Shown here: piece after piece, positions 18,238 to 26,098 of the stretch
How the letters are laid out: each line of letters starts with the position of its first letter
How positions within the stretch are numbered: the first letter of the stretch is position 1
Assembly (NCBI GenBank): GCA_000444245.1
Contig: ATSW01012520.1
Location: forward strand, 1-26,098
Direction of reading: 5' to 3'
From: Botryllus schlosseri
Lineage: Eukaryota > Chordata > Ascidiacea > Stolidobranchia > Styelidae
DNA length: 26,098 nt
Program-made: the position numbers and the translations under genes
The notes under the pieces: generated by a model
The model's database searches: none
Told to the model about the DNA's origin: nothing
Seen by the model: the letters and a program-made list of their open reading frames with translations, nothing else

Positions 18238-19062
18238 CTTATCAGATCACTATCGAACATTGATCGTATCTATTTCTATAAGTAAGTGTTACATTTTTCG
18301 GATTTCAAGTACGACGATAAAAAAAAACTAGACAGTGAACGCGCTCGCGTCTGATTGGACGATTCATTGCACGCTTCGTTAAACACGACGGCTAGACGGT
18401 CTAGAAAAATCTTACTAAAAATACCTTGCCCAGCATAAAGCCCAGTCTAATCCTCCGTAAACACGCCATTTGTTATGTGGAATGGGAGTTATAATAGACG
18501 TCGATGCGACCAGTCTGTTTTACAGCCCACGAGAACGTAGGCTACTTATGAATTATTTTCGTAACTAGATTCAAAGCCAGCTGATTCTTTGTATACTTGA
18601 AGTAGTTTTAGGTTGCTTTTGAAATCACTACTTGTACTCCTACTTGAGTAGATTTTTGCGTCGCTACTTCTTCTTCTACTTGAGTAGCTTCATTGACTAC
18701 TCTGACCACATCTTATTTTTTGATTATTTAGTGCGTTTCAACCTCTCAGCACCATCCAGCAATTTCAGTAATATTATCACTGAAACTTTTCAAACTTATA
18801 AAATACTTTGCAACAATGTCGCGAACATCTCCAGATCGATGATAAAGCAAATGTCGCTTCTGTGACGTCACAGGGGCGCCTCTTAACTACAATTGAGTGG
18901 AATCTTCCTCAAACACAGACGCAGCCGATATGGCGCGTCCATACGAGGTGTGTTTGCGGTTTCATTGTATACGACCGCAATAGAATGTCTGCGTAACACC
19001 CACTGATAGCCTTTAAACAATGAAACCGTGGCCGTAAATAGATTTGCGGCGAGTCACGTCAC
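18238..19062. other. Intronic stretch with a CTACTTGAGTAG-rich patch
   Basis: Around 18600-18700 words such as CTACTTGAGTAG and CTACTTCTTCTTCTACTTG recur, probably a decayed family E piece. A TGACGTCA palindrome lies at 18863-18870. No gene is supported. Confidence 0.4.
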
Positions 19063-19242
19063 CAGGGTTGGACAATTGGAACATTTTCAGTTTTCACAAA
19101 TTAGATTAATGTTAGAACTGTAGCTACACAGTTTTCTCATCAATTTAGATTCGAATTTGAATTATAGCTACACAGTTTTTTCCAAAATTAGATTAGAATT
19201 AGAATTATTGCTACACAGTTTTCCCAAATTAGGTTTCACAAT

Positions 19243-19292
19243 TGAATAATATCTAAAGTTCTGTACCTCCACGAAGCTCTTCAAAATAGATT
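19243..19292 (-). repeat. Family A fragment inside the family B copy
   Basis: CACAATTGAATAATATCTAAA followed by GTTCTGTACCTCCACGAAG is the inverted start of family A. It sits between two sub-repeats of family B. Confidence 0.6.
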
Positions 19293-19535
19293 GGAAATTT
19301 TGGAATAATTATACCTACACAGTTTCTTCCAATTTAGATTAGAAGTAGAATTTATAGCTACACCGTTTATCCCTAATTAGATCACAATTAGAAATATTGC
19401 ATTTTCAGGAATATCAGATATTAGATTTGAATTAGAATAAGAGCAGAAAACAATTGATAAATTAGATTAGAATTAGATTACTGTTATTTGACTTTAATAA
19501 GTCTGATTAGACAATTAGAATTACATAGTTAACCA

Positions 19536-20116
19536 GCGAGCGAGTCAAGCCAGTGTGCAAACGACTGAATTCAAACCTTCCGTACGAGACATCGCTGCTT
19601 CGCGTCGGAAGGCGTGCATCGAGCTATGGAATAACCGCTATTTACAATCGGATAAGTCATAACAATATACGGAATGTTTTCCAACCGTATACCACAGAGC
19701 AGACGTGAATGGCCTACCGAAAAGGTATCAAGCGATTATGTTCCGACTACAAACCGGACATTGTGGACTAAAAGCACATCTATTCAGATTGGGAATAGCA
19801 GATTCAGCCAATTGCTCAACGTACCGCCAAGAAGAGAGTGTCGCCCATTATTTATTGACGTGTCGAAATTATAGACACCAGAGAAGAGTTCTCGAGGACA
19901 CGTGTCGGAGGAAGAATATCACTCCCACCGTAACAAACTTTTTGACTGACACGCAAATATTTCCATACGTTGTGGAGTTCGTTCTCGCAACGAAGCCATA
20001 TATTTGAGTTTATATTTTGTAATGCAATACCTACCCCTAGATGATAAATGACTTTTTGGATATGGCGAACAAAACCACTTGCGTTATAATCGCCAATCAA
20101 ATAATAATCAACAACA
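19536..20116 (+). mobile_element. LINE (I/R1-like non-LTR retrotransposon), 5'-truncated, with 13-bp target duplication
   Basis: A 581-bp insertion flanked by ACATAGTTAACCA at 19523-19535 and 20117-20129, a perfect 13-bp duplication. It contains the last coding part of a LINE ORF2 (stop at 20005-20007), a short 3' UTR and a tail of AAT and CAA triplets (AATAATAATCAACAACAAC) instead of poly(A), as in I- and R1-type LINEs. The 5' truncation and duplication are classic products of target-primed reverse transcription. It landed inside a family B MITE and is thus younger than that copy. Confidence 0.93.
19537..20007 (+). pseudogene. LINE ORF2, C-terminal remnant
   Basis: The frame encodes the end of an RNase H-type region (RKACIELWNNRYLQSDKS), then an in-frame TAA at 19660-19662. 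It continues with NGLPKRYQAIMFRLQTGHCG, LFRLGIADSANCS and EESVAHYLLTCRNYRHQRR. The QTGHCGL...HL.R.G...S..C and E.V.H.LL.C..Y...R patterns are the standard ending of ORF2 in R1/I/Loner-type LINEs, after the RNase H domain. Only about 155 codons remain, with no reverse transcriptase or endonuclease, so the copy cannot move by itself. Clade assignment is tentative. Confidence 0.9.
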
Positions 20117-20362
20117 ACATAGTTAACCAAGTGTGCGCGTGTCAGGTCTGCCTCGCGATAGATTTGAACGAAAGCTAAAAACCGTCGCTGTTGAATTAGC
20201 GATCAAAGAATTTGCGTCCAAAGCTGCTCGCTTGTGATGACAGGCGGCGATGTGATTCTTACGGCCCAGATGTTAAACATGGCGCGACCGTCATATCACA
20301 ATCGGATCTGTCGCGTTCGATCGACCCGATAGATCTCGTGACCTCAATTGTGAGGTGACAAC

Positions 20363-21040
20363 CACACTTGAACGACTACATAATTCCAGTTGTTTAATTG
20401 GACTAATTAGTACGAAATGCTCGTAAACTAATTTGTGAAATGTTTTATGTTCCCATTCTAGTTTTTCTGAAAATGTTACACTGTGAAATGAGTCAAGCTT
20501 TGTGTACATACATTTTCCATTATCGTGCTTACGAGAATGAACTCTGTTTTGATAAGTGGAATTGATTTTGGTCGAATTTATTTCCAATTTTGACTTGAAT
20601 TGAATTTTCAAGTTTTTACGGAATGTAGTAATTCTGATTCTATCGATTTGGAAAAAGCAGTGTAGCTACAATTCTAATGATATTCTAAATCAGAAGAAAA
20701 GACTGCGTAGCTATAATTCCATCACAAATTAAATTGGAAGAACCTGTGTAGCTATAATTTTAATTATCATATAATTTGTGAAATGTTTCCACGCTTTCAT
20801 TTCAATTCTAATATCATTTCTGTTTTTTGTGAAAATGCTACAGGTGGACTGTATCGTCCGAAACTTGCCAAGCTTTTGTAAAGAGAATCCTGGTGCTTGT
20901 GATAATGAAATCTAATTTCGTACGAACTGAACTGAGATGTTGTTGAATTTCTTTTTGATTATAAAATTAATTCAATTTTCGAAGTCAGTCATTCTTATTG
21001 TGGAGTTATTCGAGAAAAAACGGTGCGAATATCATTGTAA
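20363..21040 (+). mobile_element. Family B MITE, one copy followed by a second truncated copy
   Basis: The first copy starts CACACTTGAACGACTACATA and carries GAAATGTTTTATG, GAGTCAAGCTTTGTG and CATTATCGTGCTTACGAG. From about 20755 the sequence returns to an earlier point of the family (ATAATTTGTGAAATGTTTCC, CTACAGGTGGACTGTATCG, GCCAAGCTTTTG), so a second copy lies in tandem or nested without its own left terminus. The right end decays near 21040. Confidence 0.6.
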
Positions 21041-21302
21041 TTCTGCATTGCGCCGAACTCAAGTTCTTCAAGAGCATCCAACGACCGCTAATGAAACAAA
21101 TGTCGCGGCTAACAATAGACTTCTGGTAGCCTTTCCATTCAAACATCGTAATCCCCCATTCAAGAGGACAACCAAATAACGGAAGTCGGTTACCCCACCA
21201 CGAGGCAACGTTGTTACGTCACACGGCGCCTCTAATTCAACAATCACTCGAATGTTCGACTTTCAAACCAAACAAAGATTCGCGTGAAACCCACACACCA
21301 GA
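21041..21302. other. Intronic stretch without recognised feature
   Basis: A GTTACGTCACACGGCGCCTCT block near 21213 resembles blocks at 15903 and 18863. Nothing else recognised. Confidence 0.4.
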
Positions 21303-21345
21303 TTTTGGAGAATTTAGATTAGAATTGGAATTATTGCGGCACAAA
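21303..21345 (-). mobile_element. Family B sub-repeat fragment
   Basis: GAATTTAGATTAGAATTGG then AATTATTGCGGCACAAATT corresponds to one inverted sub-repeat unit. Confidence 0.45.
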
Positions 21346-22089
21346 TTATGCTAGAATGTTGTGACCGGCGTTTACCGTTCAAGTTTCCGGTTGTGGTGTT
21401 TGTAGACAACATGATTATCCATTTGTTTCGCGTGAATTCGATGTCGTCATATAGCCCGCGGGTCTCAATATACACAGGAAATGTTTGCTTATTATATGAA
21501 CAATATAAAATAATACAAATGTTCACTTATACGCGCGCGCTATAGCGGACGGATGAAAATTTTGGTCTTAGTTACCAGAGATCTCCGCGCATTTAGAATT
21601 GAAAAACCCGATTTGATGATTTTGGGCGGATTCTTATCAAATGTAGATTTACGATTATGTAGATTTACGATTATGTAGATTTGGATTCGGCATTGGATAT
21701 TAAATTTCCGCAATTTGCATCCGGAACTAGAACTAGAACTAGTCACTTTTCAAAATCAGCTACTATAGATGGCACATTTATGCACAACTCTGACCGCAAA
21801 TATCATTTACAAGAGTCACGTAGCACGGTGTTCGAATCGATCGCACCGACGTGCCGTGCGTGACTGCGATATTTTCCCAGCCGTAACCGAAGCCGGGTCT
21901 TAACGCGTATTCATTATTTGAATTTCATTTTTCCATGACGGTTGTTTTCGATTCTCAAAGCATTCTTTGATCAGTATAGCTGTATTTGAAATTTGATACG
22001 CGTCCTACATAAACACGGGGATAGTTACTACACCACCAGCATCGTTTCTCACATCTCGCGAACTCAGTAGATAACCAATAATCATATTA
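21346..22089. other. Intronic stretch with two small repeats
   Basis: Three near-identical 16-bp units (TATGTAGATTTACGAT type) lie at about 21641-21681. A family C array fragment (GGAACTAGAACTAGAACTAG) follows at 21720-21765. No gene is supported. Confidence 0.5.
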
Positions 22090-22215
22090 TATTGCTATTC
22101 TCTATATACAGACACTAATCATTCTTTGATATCTTTCATGAATCAAGGTCAACAGTCAACACTAAACATAAATGCTTCTTCATGGCTAGTATAATAATGC
22201 AACCAAATATACTCG
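22090..22215 (+). repeat. Family F repeat, copy 2
   Basis: It matches 9052-9175 in the blocks CACTAATCATTCTTTGATAT, TGAATCAAGGTCAACA, AACATAAATGCTTCTTCATG and GCTAGTATAATAATGCAA. Confidence 0.6.
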
Positions 22216-23040
22216 ACTCGCATAAACGTAATTCCCGCAAGCTCGCAATTTCTATCGTTAAGTTGTGGCACAGTAAACAGTACTTCGTATTAATACAAGA
22301 TGAGTGATTGTACGGTGACTCAATGACGACCCATGCATTAAGAATCGACAATGAACTCATACAATGCCGTGTCAGCTTGATTGTGGCTTTTAATTGCAAT
22401 TGTGTGCATCTTGTACAACATATTAGTGCAGAAAAGTTGGCATAAATGTAAAATTGCTCACTAAAGTAAACAAAGAAAACAGTAAAGACCCTTCCTTGAC
22501 AAAGTACTTGCGTTGGTGGGGATATCCAAAGTACTATTTGAACCCTATATATGCGTGTTTTACACAGAAATACAGTATACTGTGGCTATTGAATGGTTTC
22601 GTATCGAAAATACTATATAACACAACTGAAGGTATAGCTAAAGTATGTTTTTTGCGAGCTGTCCCAATTATTGCAGTATAAAGCAGCTTCAATGCATTCA
22701 GTACGGCGCCGGTACGCAACAGTACCGTATTTAAAATGCGTCGTGTGCCTTGACGCACGTCCATGATGCGAATAATTCATTTCCCGCTTAACTCGGCCAA
22801 AAGTCAGCTGAATCAAAGGTCGGAATGAAATGGACCCGACTGTGCTCCGATTGAATAGCAATCCGAAATAATTTAGAAAAAGCGATTTTGTCCGACACTA
22901 GCTTTTCTCTCGCACGAAATCTGATTAAAAAGATACAGGAATTTTCTGTTCTCTCTTGCCGGCAGGATTGAAGTTCACCGAAGCAGCGAAGCACGACACA
23001 TTCTTACAAGCACACGCAACATATAGCAAGCATGACTTAC
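22216..23040. other. 5' end of intron 2, no recognised repeat
   Basis: This stretch follows the exon 2 donor on the minus strand. Several 65-90-codon frames occur on both strands without motifs. Nothing further can be supported. Confidence 0.45.
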
Positions 23041-23072
23041 CTTGTATTCGGTGTTGTCTTCTATGCATTCGC
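23041..23072 (-). CDS. Secreted VWC-domain protein, exon 2 (32-nt micro-exon)
   Basis: On the minus strand a strong acceptor (TTTTGCTTTCAATTGCAG) precedes 32 nt that end at a perfect donor AAG/GTAAGT. The first two nt complete the split codon from exon 1 (G/GC, Gly 22). The rest encodes ECIEDNTEYK (residues 23-32), which supplies the first cysteine (C24) of the VWC domain and the strand leading to NASAW in exon 3. VWC domains begin with C-x-D-x-x-x-Y-type segments about 12 residues before the Trp, as here. The exon is entered in phase 1 and left in phase 0. Skipping it would remove cysteine 1 and, as 32 is not a multiple of 3, also shift the frame. Confidence 0.93.
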
Positions 23073-23146
23073 CTGCAATTGAAAGCAAAAGTCGTAAAGT
23101 AAGACTAGGAACTGAAGATAGATTTTTATTTGCCATCCCACCGAAA

Positions 23147-23290
23147 TATTTTGGGTCGATACTCGTCAGAGGTGATCGTCAGTAACTAGTGAAGAGTTGG
23201 AAAGAACTTTGTATACCAAAAATCGTATCAACAAATATGACATTAACTCAATATCTGTTTGTTGATGAAAATACAGATATTCAACAATAA
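23147..23290 (+). repeat. Family A copy (3' part)
   Basis: It carries ACTCGTCAGAGGTGATCGTC, GAAGAGTTGGAAAGAACTTTG, GTATCAACAAATATGACATT, and a perfect 9-bp inverted repeat AATATCTGT/ACAGATATT (23250-23258 and 23273-23281) around TTGTTGATGAAAAT. The same stem region is recognisable at 10830-10860. Confidence 0.75.
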
Positions 23291-23425
23291 TATACACAAT
23301 TGATTATTATGTTCATATTGAAGTAAATCCTAGCAATCTCGGCTGACACTCGTCAAGGGTTACAGTCGGCAACTATTATAGACTTGGAAAGAACTTTCCA
23401 TACGATTGTTGGTATACAACGTCCT
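23291..23425 (+). repeat. Family A copy, in tandem with the previous one
   Basis: It has CACAATTGATTATTATGTTC, ATATTGAAGTAAATCCTAGC, TCGGCTGACACTCGTCAAGG and GACTTGGAAAGAACTTTCCA, starting where the previous copy ends. Confidence 0.7.
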
Positions 23426-23667
23426 ATTCAATGCCTTGAGTAAATCTGACCGAAGGGGTTGACCCCCCACTTTTTTAGTAATCAGCTTACCAGATTCAAA
23501 TCGGGACTCAGATCATAAAGAGGTTGGTAACCACTGCTCCGCATGAATAGTGATTTTCGGTAATTCTACGTACCTCACAGCAGATGACGCATAAAATTGG
23601 ATTTAAAGTCTGGGTTGAGGATGGTATTTGCGTATAACTAACGGTAAGATACTTTTGGGGGTACGGG

Positions 23668-23800
23668 ACTTTAATATACATTTGGATGATATATTGATAT
23701 TGAAATAAACCCGAATATTTTCGGCTGACATCCGTCAGGGGTAATCGCCAGCGACTAGAAGAGAATTCAAAATAACTTTGTATATCAACAATCGTTAAGA
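23668..23800 (+). repeat. Family A copy, well preserved
   Basis: ACTTTAATATACATTTGGATG, ATATTGATATTGAAATAAACC, CGAATATTTTCGGCTGACATC, CGTCAGGGGTAATCGCCAGC and AACTTTGTATATCAACAATC follow in family order. Confidence 0.78.
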
Positions 23801-24691
23801 GTTAAAAGGTAGTTAAGTTAGTCTTTTTTGAATCTATTGAACGTCAATTCGCGGATTAGTTCCGGTGGCGTGTTTCAAATGATAAATCCCGATCAATCAA
23901 TAGATCACTGAGTCACGGTATTGTTAGTAGATATTTCAAATGTACGAGGATCTTGTGATACGAGAGTGGAGATATTTAGCGATTTTGGACCGAAATCTCG
24001 TATGAGACATTTTTCACGCCCGTTGCGTAAAAATGTCTCAGACTATCAATTTCTAGTAATCGAGCCAAAAAAACATCTCGTTCGACTACAGAACGGCCGG
24101 GCATAAGGCAGTCAGAAACCAAGAACTCCCACTTTAAAATGTAAATTAAAATAAAAAAAATGCCTACTTGAACTACTTTTTCCAGTGGTGATCTTTTGGA
24201 TTTAGACTATACTTTTACTTTTAATTGAAACTTTTCGTTTTTTTAGGCAAAATTAGTTGATAAAATTTGAGTCCGAGTAATTCGTGTTCGATCAAATTCG
24301 GTTCGATTTTTTTGTCGTACCATGCTTCCCAGAAAAGAGCTCGCGTGCCATCGAGGGAAAAAGTCTGGCGCTCAATCAAAATTCCTCAAATAACAGAAAA
24401 TGTCTTCCTTGAAATCAGAGCCTATAAGCTTATAAGCAGATCATTTGAAATGCGTAGCACGCCTTGATCTAGAAACTTTCCAAAACAATTCGAGGTCACT
24501 GTTTTGGCGCGTGTTTGATCAAAGTTAACGAATGTTCAACCGCTAGCTTCCTTGTCAGCAAACAACGCAATCTATCGCGTCACAAAAGCTCGCGGAGTTG
24601 TCGTCAACAAATATCAAAAGGGTGAGAGTCAACATATCGCGTTTCTGACTGAAAACTTATATTGTTTCACCCCACAATGAAAGATACTAAC

Positions 24692-24755
24692 CTTGAGTCT
24701 TTGAAAATTTCAAACTCAGCAACAGCGATATCCATAAAATCGTCAAATTCCTCAT
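24692..24755 (-). CDS. Secreted VWC-domain protein, exon 1 (start codon and signal peptide)
   Basis: On the minus strand, ATG at 24755-24753 with A at -3 opens 21 codons that end in a split Gly codon at the donor CAAG/GTTAGT. The peptide has a signal-peptide layout: MRNLT, then a hydrophobic core ILWISLLLSL, then a polar KFSKTQ stretch. Cleavage is likely close to Gly 22, just before the first VWC cysteine (C24). The phase-1 end matches the 2-nt lead of the micro-exon exactly. I chose this ATG because it gives the signal peptide. The only nearby upstream ATG in the leader is followed at once by a stop. VWC proteins are secreted or matrix proteins, so an N-terminal signal peptide is expected. 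The gene is not named, as too little protein is present. Confidence 0.87.
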
Positions 24756-24786
24756 TCTTGCGTAATAATCCCAGTGAAATTTTACT

Positions 24787-24792
24787 TCACAT
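24787..24792 (-). promoter_or_regulatory. Start-stop upstream ORF (ATGTGA)
   Basis: On the minus strand ATG at 24792-24790 is followed directly by TGA, ending 31 nt before the main start codon. Such minimal upstream ORFs are known to stall ribosomes in some transcripts. Whether this is in the mRNA depends on the true transcription start and on a possible acceptor CTTACAG just before it. Confidence 0.4.
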
Positions 24793-24887
24793 GCCTGTAA
24801 GATCGGCCAGACCACTCTTAAAACTCCTGGGTTCGGAGCTCGGATAAAAAACTCGATAAATAAAATTACAGCAGCTCTGAAATGATA

Positions 24888-24895
24888 TTTTTATA
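24888..24895 (-). promoter_or_regulatory. TATA-box-like site of the VWC gene
   Basis: TATAAAAA reads on the minus strand about 133 bp before the start codon. If used, transcription would start near 24860, giving a leader of about 105 nt. AT-rich surroundings make chance occurrence possible. Confidence 0.4.
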
Positions 24896-24897
24896 TC

Positions 24898-24990
24898 AAG
24901 AGAATCTTGTAGGTGCAATATTCAATATACAATTGAATAATATATCTTCGTATTGAAATAACCCGAATATTTTCACTAACTTGGGATATG
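24898..24990 (+). repeat. Family A fragment next to the putative promoter
   Basis: AGAATCTTGTAGGTGCAATA, TTCAATATACAATTGAATAA, TATCTTCGTATTGAAATAACC and CGAATATTTTCAC match the first half of the family. It ends in place of the usual GGCTGAC. Confidence 0.7.
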
Positions 24991-25036
24991 TATATATATT
25001 TGGGTTATTTTGTCAACAAAATTAGTATTCGAAGAG

Positions 25037-25212
25037 CCTCTTGGGCGTAAAGAGCTTCAATATGAAAGTAAATAATATATCGATGTTGAAATTGGAAATA
25101 AACTTTGATATTTTCGGCTGACATTCGTCAGGGGTAATCGTCAGCAACCGGTAAATAATTGGAAATAACGTTGTATAAGAGATTATAGTTGTCAACGACT
25201 CCAATGGTATCT
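25037..25212 (+). repeat. Family A copy, near complete
   Basis: CTTGGGCGTAAAGAGCTTCA, AATAATATATCGATGTTGAA, GATATTTTCGGCTGACATTC, GTCAGGGGTAATCGTCAGCA, ATTGGAAATAACGTTGTATA and CAATGGTATC follow in order. A 73-codon minus frame over it is repeat-derived. Confidence 0.75.
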
Positions 25213-25516
25213 GGGGTTTCTTTGAAAGAATTGATACAATCAAAAATATCGCCGAAATTTTATCGAAACGGGCAGCTTGAACGTTAGTTTAATTTTCCCG
25301 GTAAAACAGGCACTGTTTGCACGATAGCAGCACAATCGCACATGCGCGCTGACGTCCGTTCTGTTTACTCTGAAGCGGTCGTCAATATTTACTCTTTCCG
25401 AAAGAATTTTTCAGGCAATCGAACATTTTAACCTACAACCCAATATCGCGCAGAGCCAAGCATACGCACTACGCAGTTACGCAAGCCCGAGCCGAGTTTG
25501 TCTTTATAAAGCGAAC
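25213..25516. other. Upstream region of the VWC gene, no recognised feature
   Basis: It is more CpG-rich between 25310 and 25510 (for example ATGCGCGCTGACG) than the surrounding intron. It may hold regulatory sequence, but no motif is specific enough to call. Confidence 0.4.
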
Positions 25517-25903
25517 CCGCCTTGTAGAAACTATACTGAATTTTCAAGACTGGCAACTAAAACTAGAACTAAAGACCTCTGAAAGTCAGCGAATAACTGA
25601 CTAAAACACAACCAACTAGGTTCATGTTTGAAGCAATTAGAACTAGAACGTGAACGACTTACTTTTTAAAATCGCAACTAGAACTCGAACTAGAACGAGC
25701 AAACCGTAGAAGTCTAATTCCGAAACCATTGATTGATTGTTATTTTATCGGAATCAGACTGGCTTTCCAAATAAACATCACTAGAATATTAATGACGACT
25801 CAGATATACAGGTAACTGTATTAATTTTAAAATGCGCAACTAGAACTAGAACTAGGTCTGGTCAAAACAGTATAGTTGGCGGTCTGGTAGTTTGTACAAG
25901 CCT
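25517..25903 (-). mobile_element. Family C element, inverted copy with unique centre
   Basis: The left end CTTGTAGAAACTATACTG with TTTTCAAGACTGGCAACT, arrays of AACTAGAACT words at 25555-25710 and 25838-25855, and the right end GGTAGTTTGTACAAGCC match family C in reverse. The centre (about 25720-25815) is not shared with other copies. Confidence 0.6.
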
Positions 25904-26098
25904 AAAGCAAACTGTTTGTGACGGGACAAGAGCATTCTGGCGCAACGCACCGGGCAATACGAACCAATCCGTGACTTTTCGGATCGTATTAGTTTGAAAT
26001 CAGGTTTATTCAGCTGTCTATTTTACTAAAAATGTCGTGGAATTTCATGGGTCGCAGTTTCTTATTGGGACGAAATATTTTACGGTAGCTTCCAGACC
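25904..26098. other. Right edge, no confirmed gene
   Basis: A plus-strand start ACTAAAAATGTCGTGG at 26032 opens an 18-codon frame with basic and hydrophobic residues. It could be a first exon of a neighbouring gene, but the window ends too soon to judge. Confidence 0.35.

Larger units (their letters stand above)
19063..20135 (-). mobile_element. Family B MITE split by a LINE insertion and a family A piece
   Basis: The element begins CAGGGTTGGACAATTGG and proceeds through several GAATTATAGCTACACAG plus TTTTNCCAAATTAG units (19080-19440). It is cut at 19523-19535 by a LINE and resumes as AACCAAGTGTG to 20135, which corresponds to the family end GTCCAAGTCTG. A reverse family A piece (19243-19292) interrupts the sub-repeat array. 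Without the LINE the copy is about 480 bp. Confidence 0.72.
1648..23040 (-). other. Intron 2 of the VWC gene, 21,393 bp, phase 0
   Basis: The donor after exon 2 is AAG/GTAAGT, a perfect consensus, and the acceptor before exon 3 is TTTTCAG. No exon is needed between them because the joined reading gives an unbroken VWC domain. Roughly half of the intron can be assigned to repeats: families A, B, C, E, F and G, a LINE tail, a Charlie-like MITE and a TCCTCT element. The remaining stretches are described separately and hold no coding exon that I can support. An unrecognised alternative exon cannot be excluded. Confidence 0.88.
23073..24691 (-). other. Intron 1 of the VWC gene, 1,619 bp, phase 1
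   Basis: The donor is CAAG/GTTAGT and the acceptor CAATTGCAG. It contains three family A copies (23147-23800), while 23801-24691 holds no recognised feature. A 61-codon plus frame at 23921-24106 and a 66-codon frame at 24267-24467 lack motifs and are not called. Confidence 0.88.

Noticed and set aside
1-26098. CRISPR array, bacterial operon, tRNA or rRNA gene
   Set aside because: No regular spacer-repeat array, no Shine-Dalgarno-led gene series, and no tRNA box A/B pair or rRNA core sequence was recognised on either strand.

Overview
The window is animal (metazoan, most likely invertebrate) nuclear DNA. It has spliceosomal introns with GT-AG ends, a multi-exon secreted von Willebrand factor type C (VWC) gene, a Penelope-like retroelement, a LINE tail and many short inverted-repeat DNA transposons. 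Nothing is bacterial. No species can be named from the sequence alone.

The one host gene I can support lies on the minus strand and fills almost the whole window. It starts with a signal-peptide exon (24692-24755), followed by a 32-nt micro-exon (23041-23072), a 108-nt exon (1540-1647) and a 93-nt exon (1390-1482). It then leaves the window at the left edge. The four exons join in a consistent phase (1, 0, 0) into 99 codons: signal peptide, one complete ten-cysteine VWC domain, and the first cysteine of a second VWC domain. Introns 1 to 3 are about 1.6 kb, 21.4 kb and 57 bp. A TATA-box-like site and a start-stop upstream ORF precede exon 1.

Most of the rest is intron 2, which is packed with repeats. 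The main families, named here for convenience, are as follows. B is a hAT-like MITE about 380-470 bp long, with CAGACTTGGAC termini and 8-bp target duplications. It has about 12 full or partial copies in both orientations. C is a related element with the same outer termini and CTAGTTCTAG-rich arrays, one copy expanded to about 14 internal tandem units. A is a roughly 140-220 bp dispersed repeat, densest around exons 1 and 2. E, F and G are smaller families. A Charlie-like hAT MITE and an element rich in TCCTCT are also present. A 581-bp 5'-truncated LINE sits inside a B copy with a perfect 13-bp target-site duplication. The left edge (1 to about 1035) is the 3' half of a Penelope-like element with a GIY-YIG endonuclease, antisense to the host gene and beyond exon 4.

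The most unusual items are three: the VWC domain split across a 21.4-kb intron by a 32-nt exon; two very short perfect palindromes flanked by 7-8-bp direct repeats (2762-2800 and 16853-16894), which look like pure terminal-repeat insertions; and a readable order of nested insertions. I found no evidence for a second host gene. Most short open frames here look like chance or repeat-derived frames.
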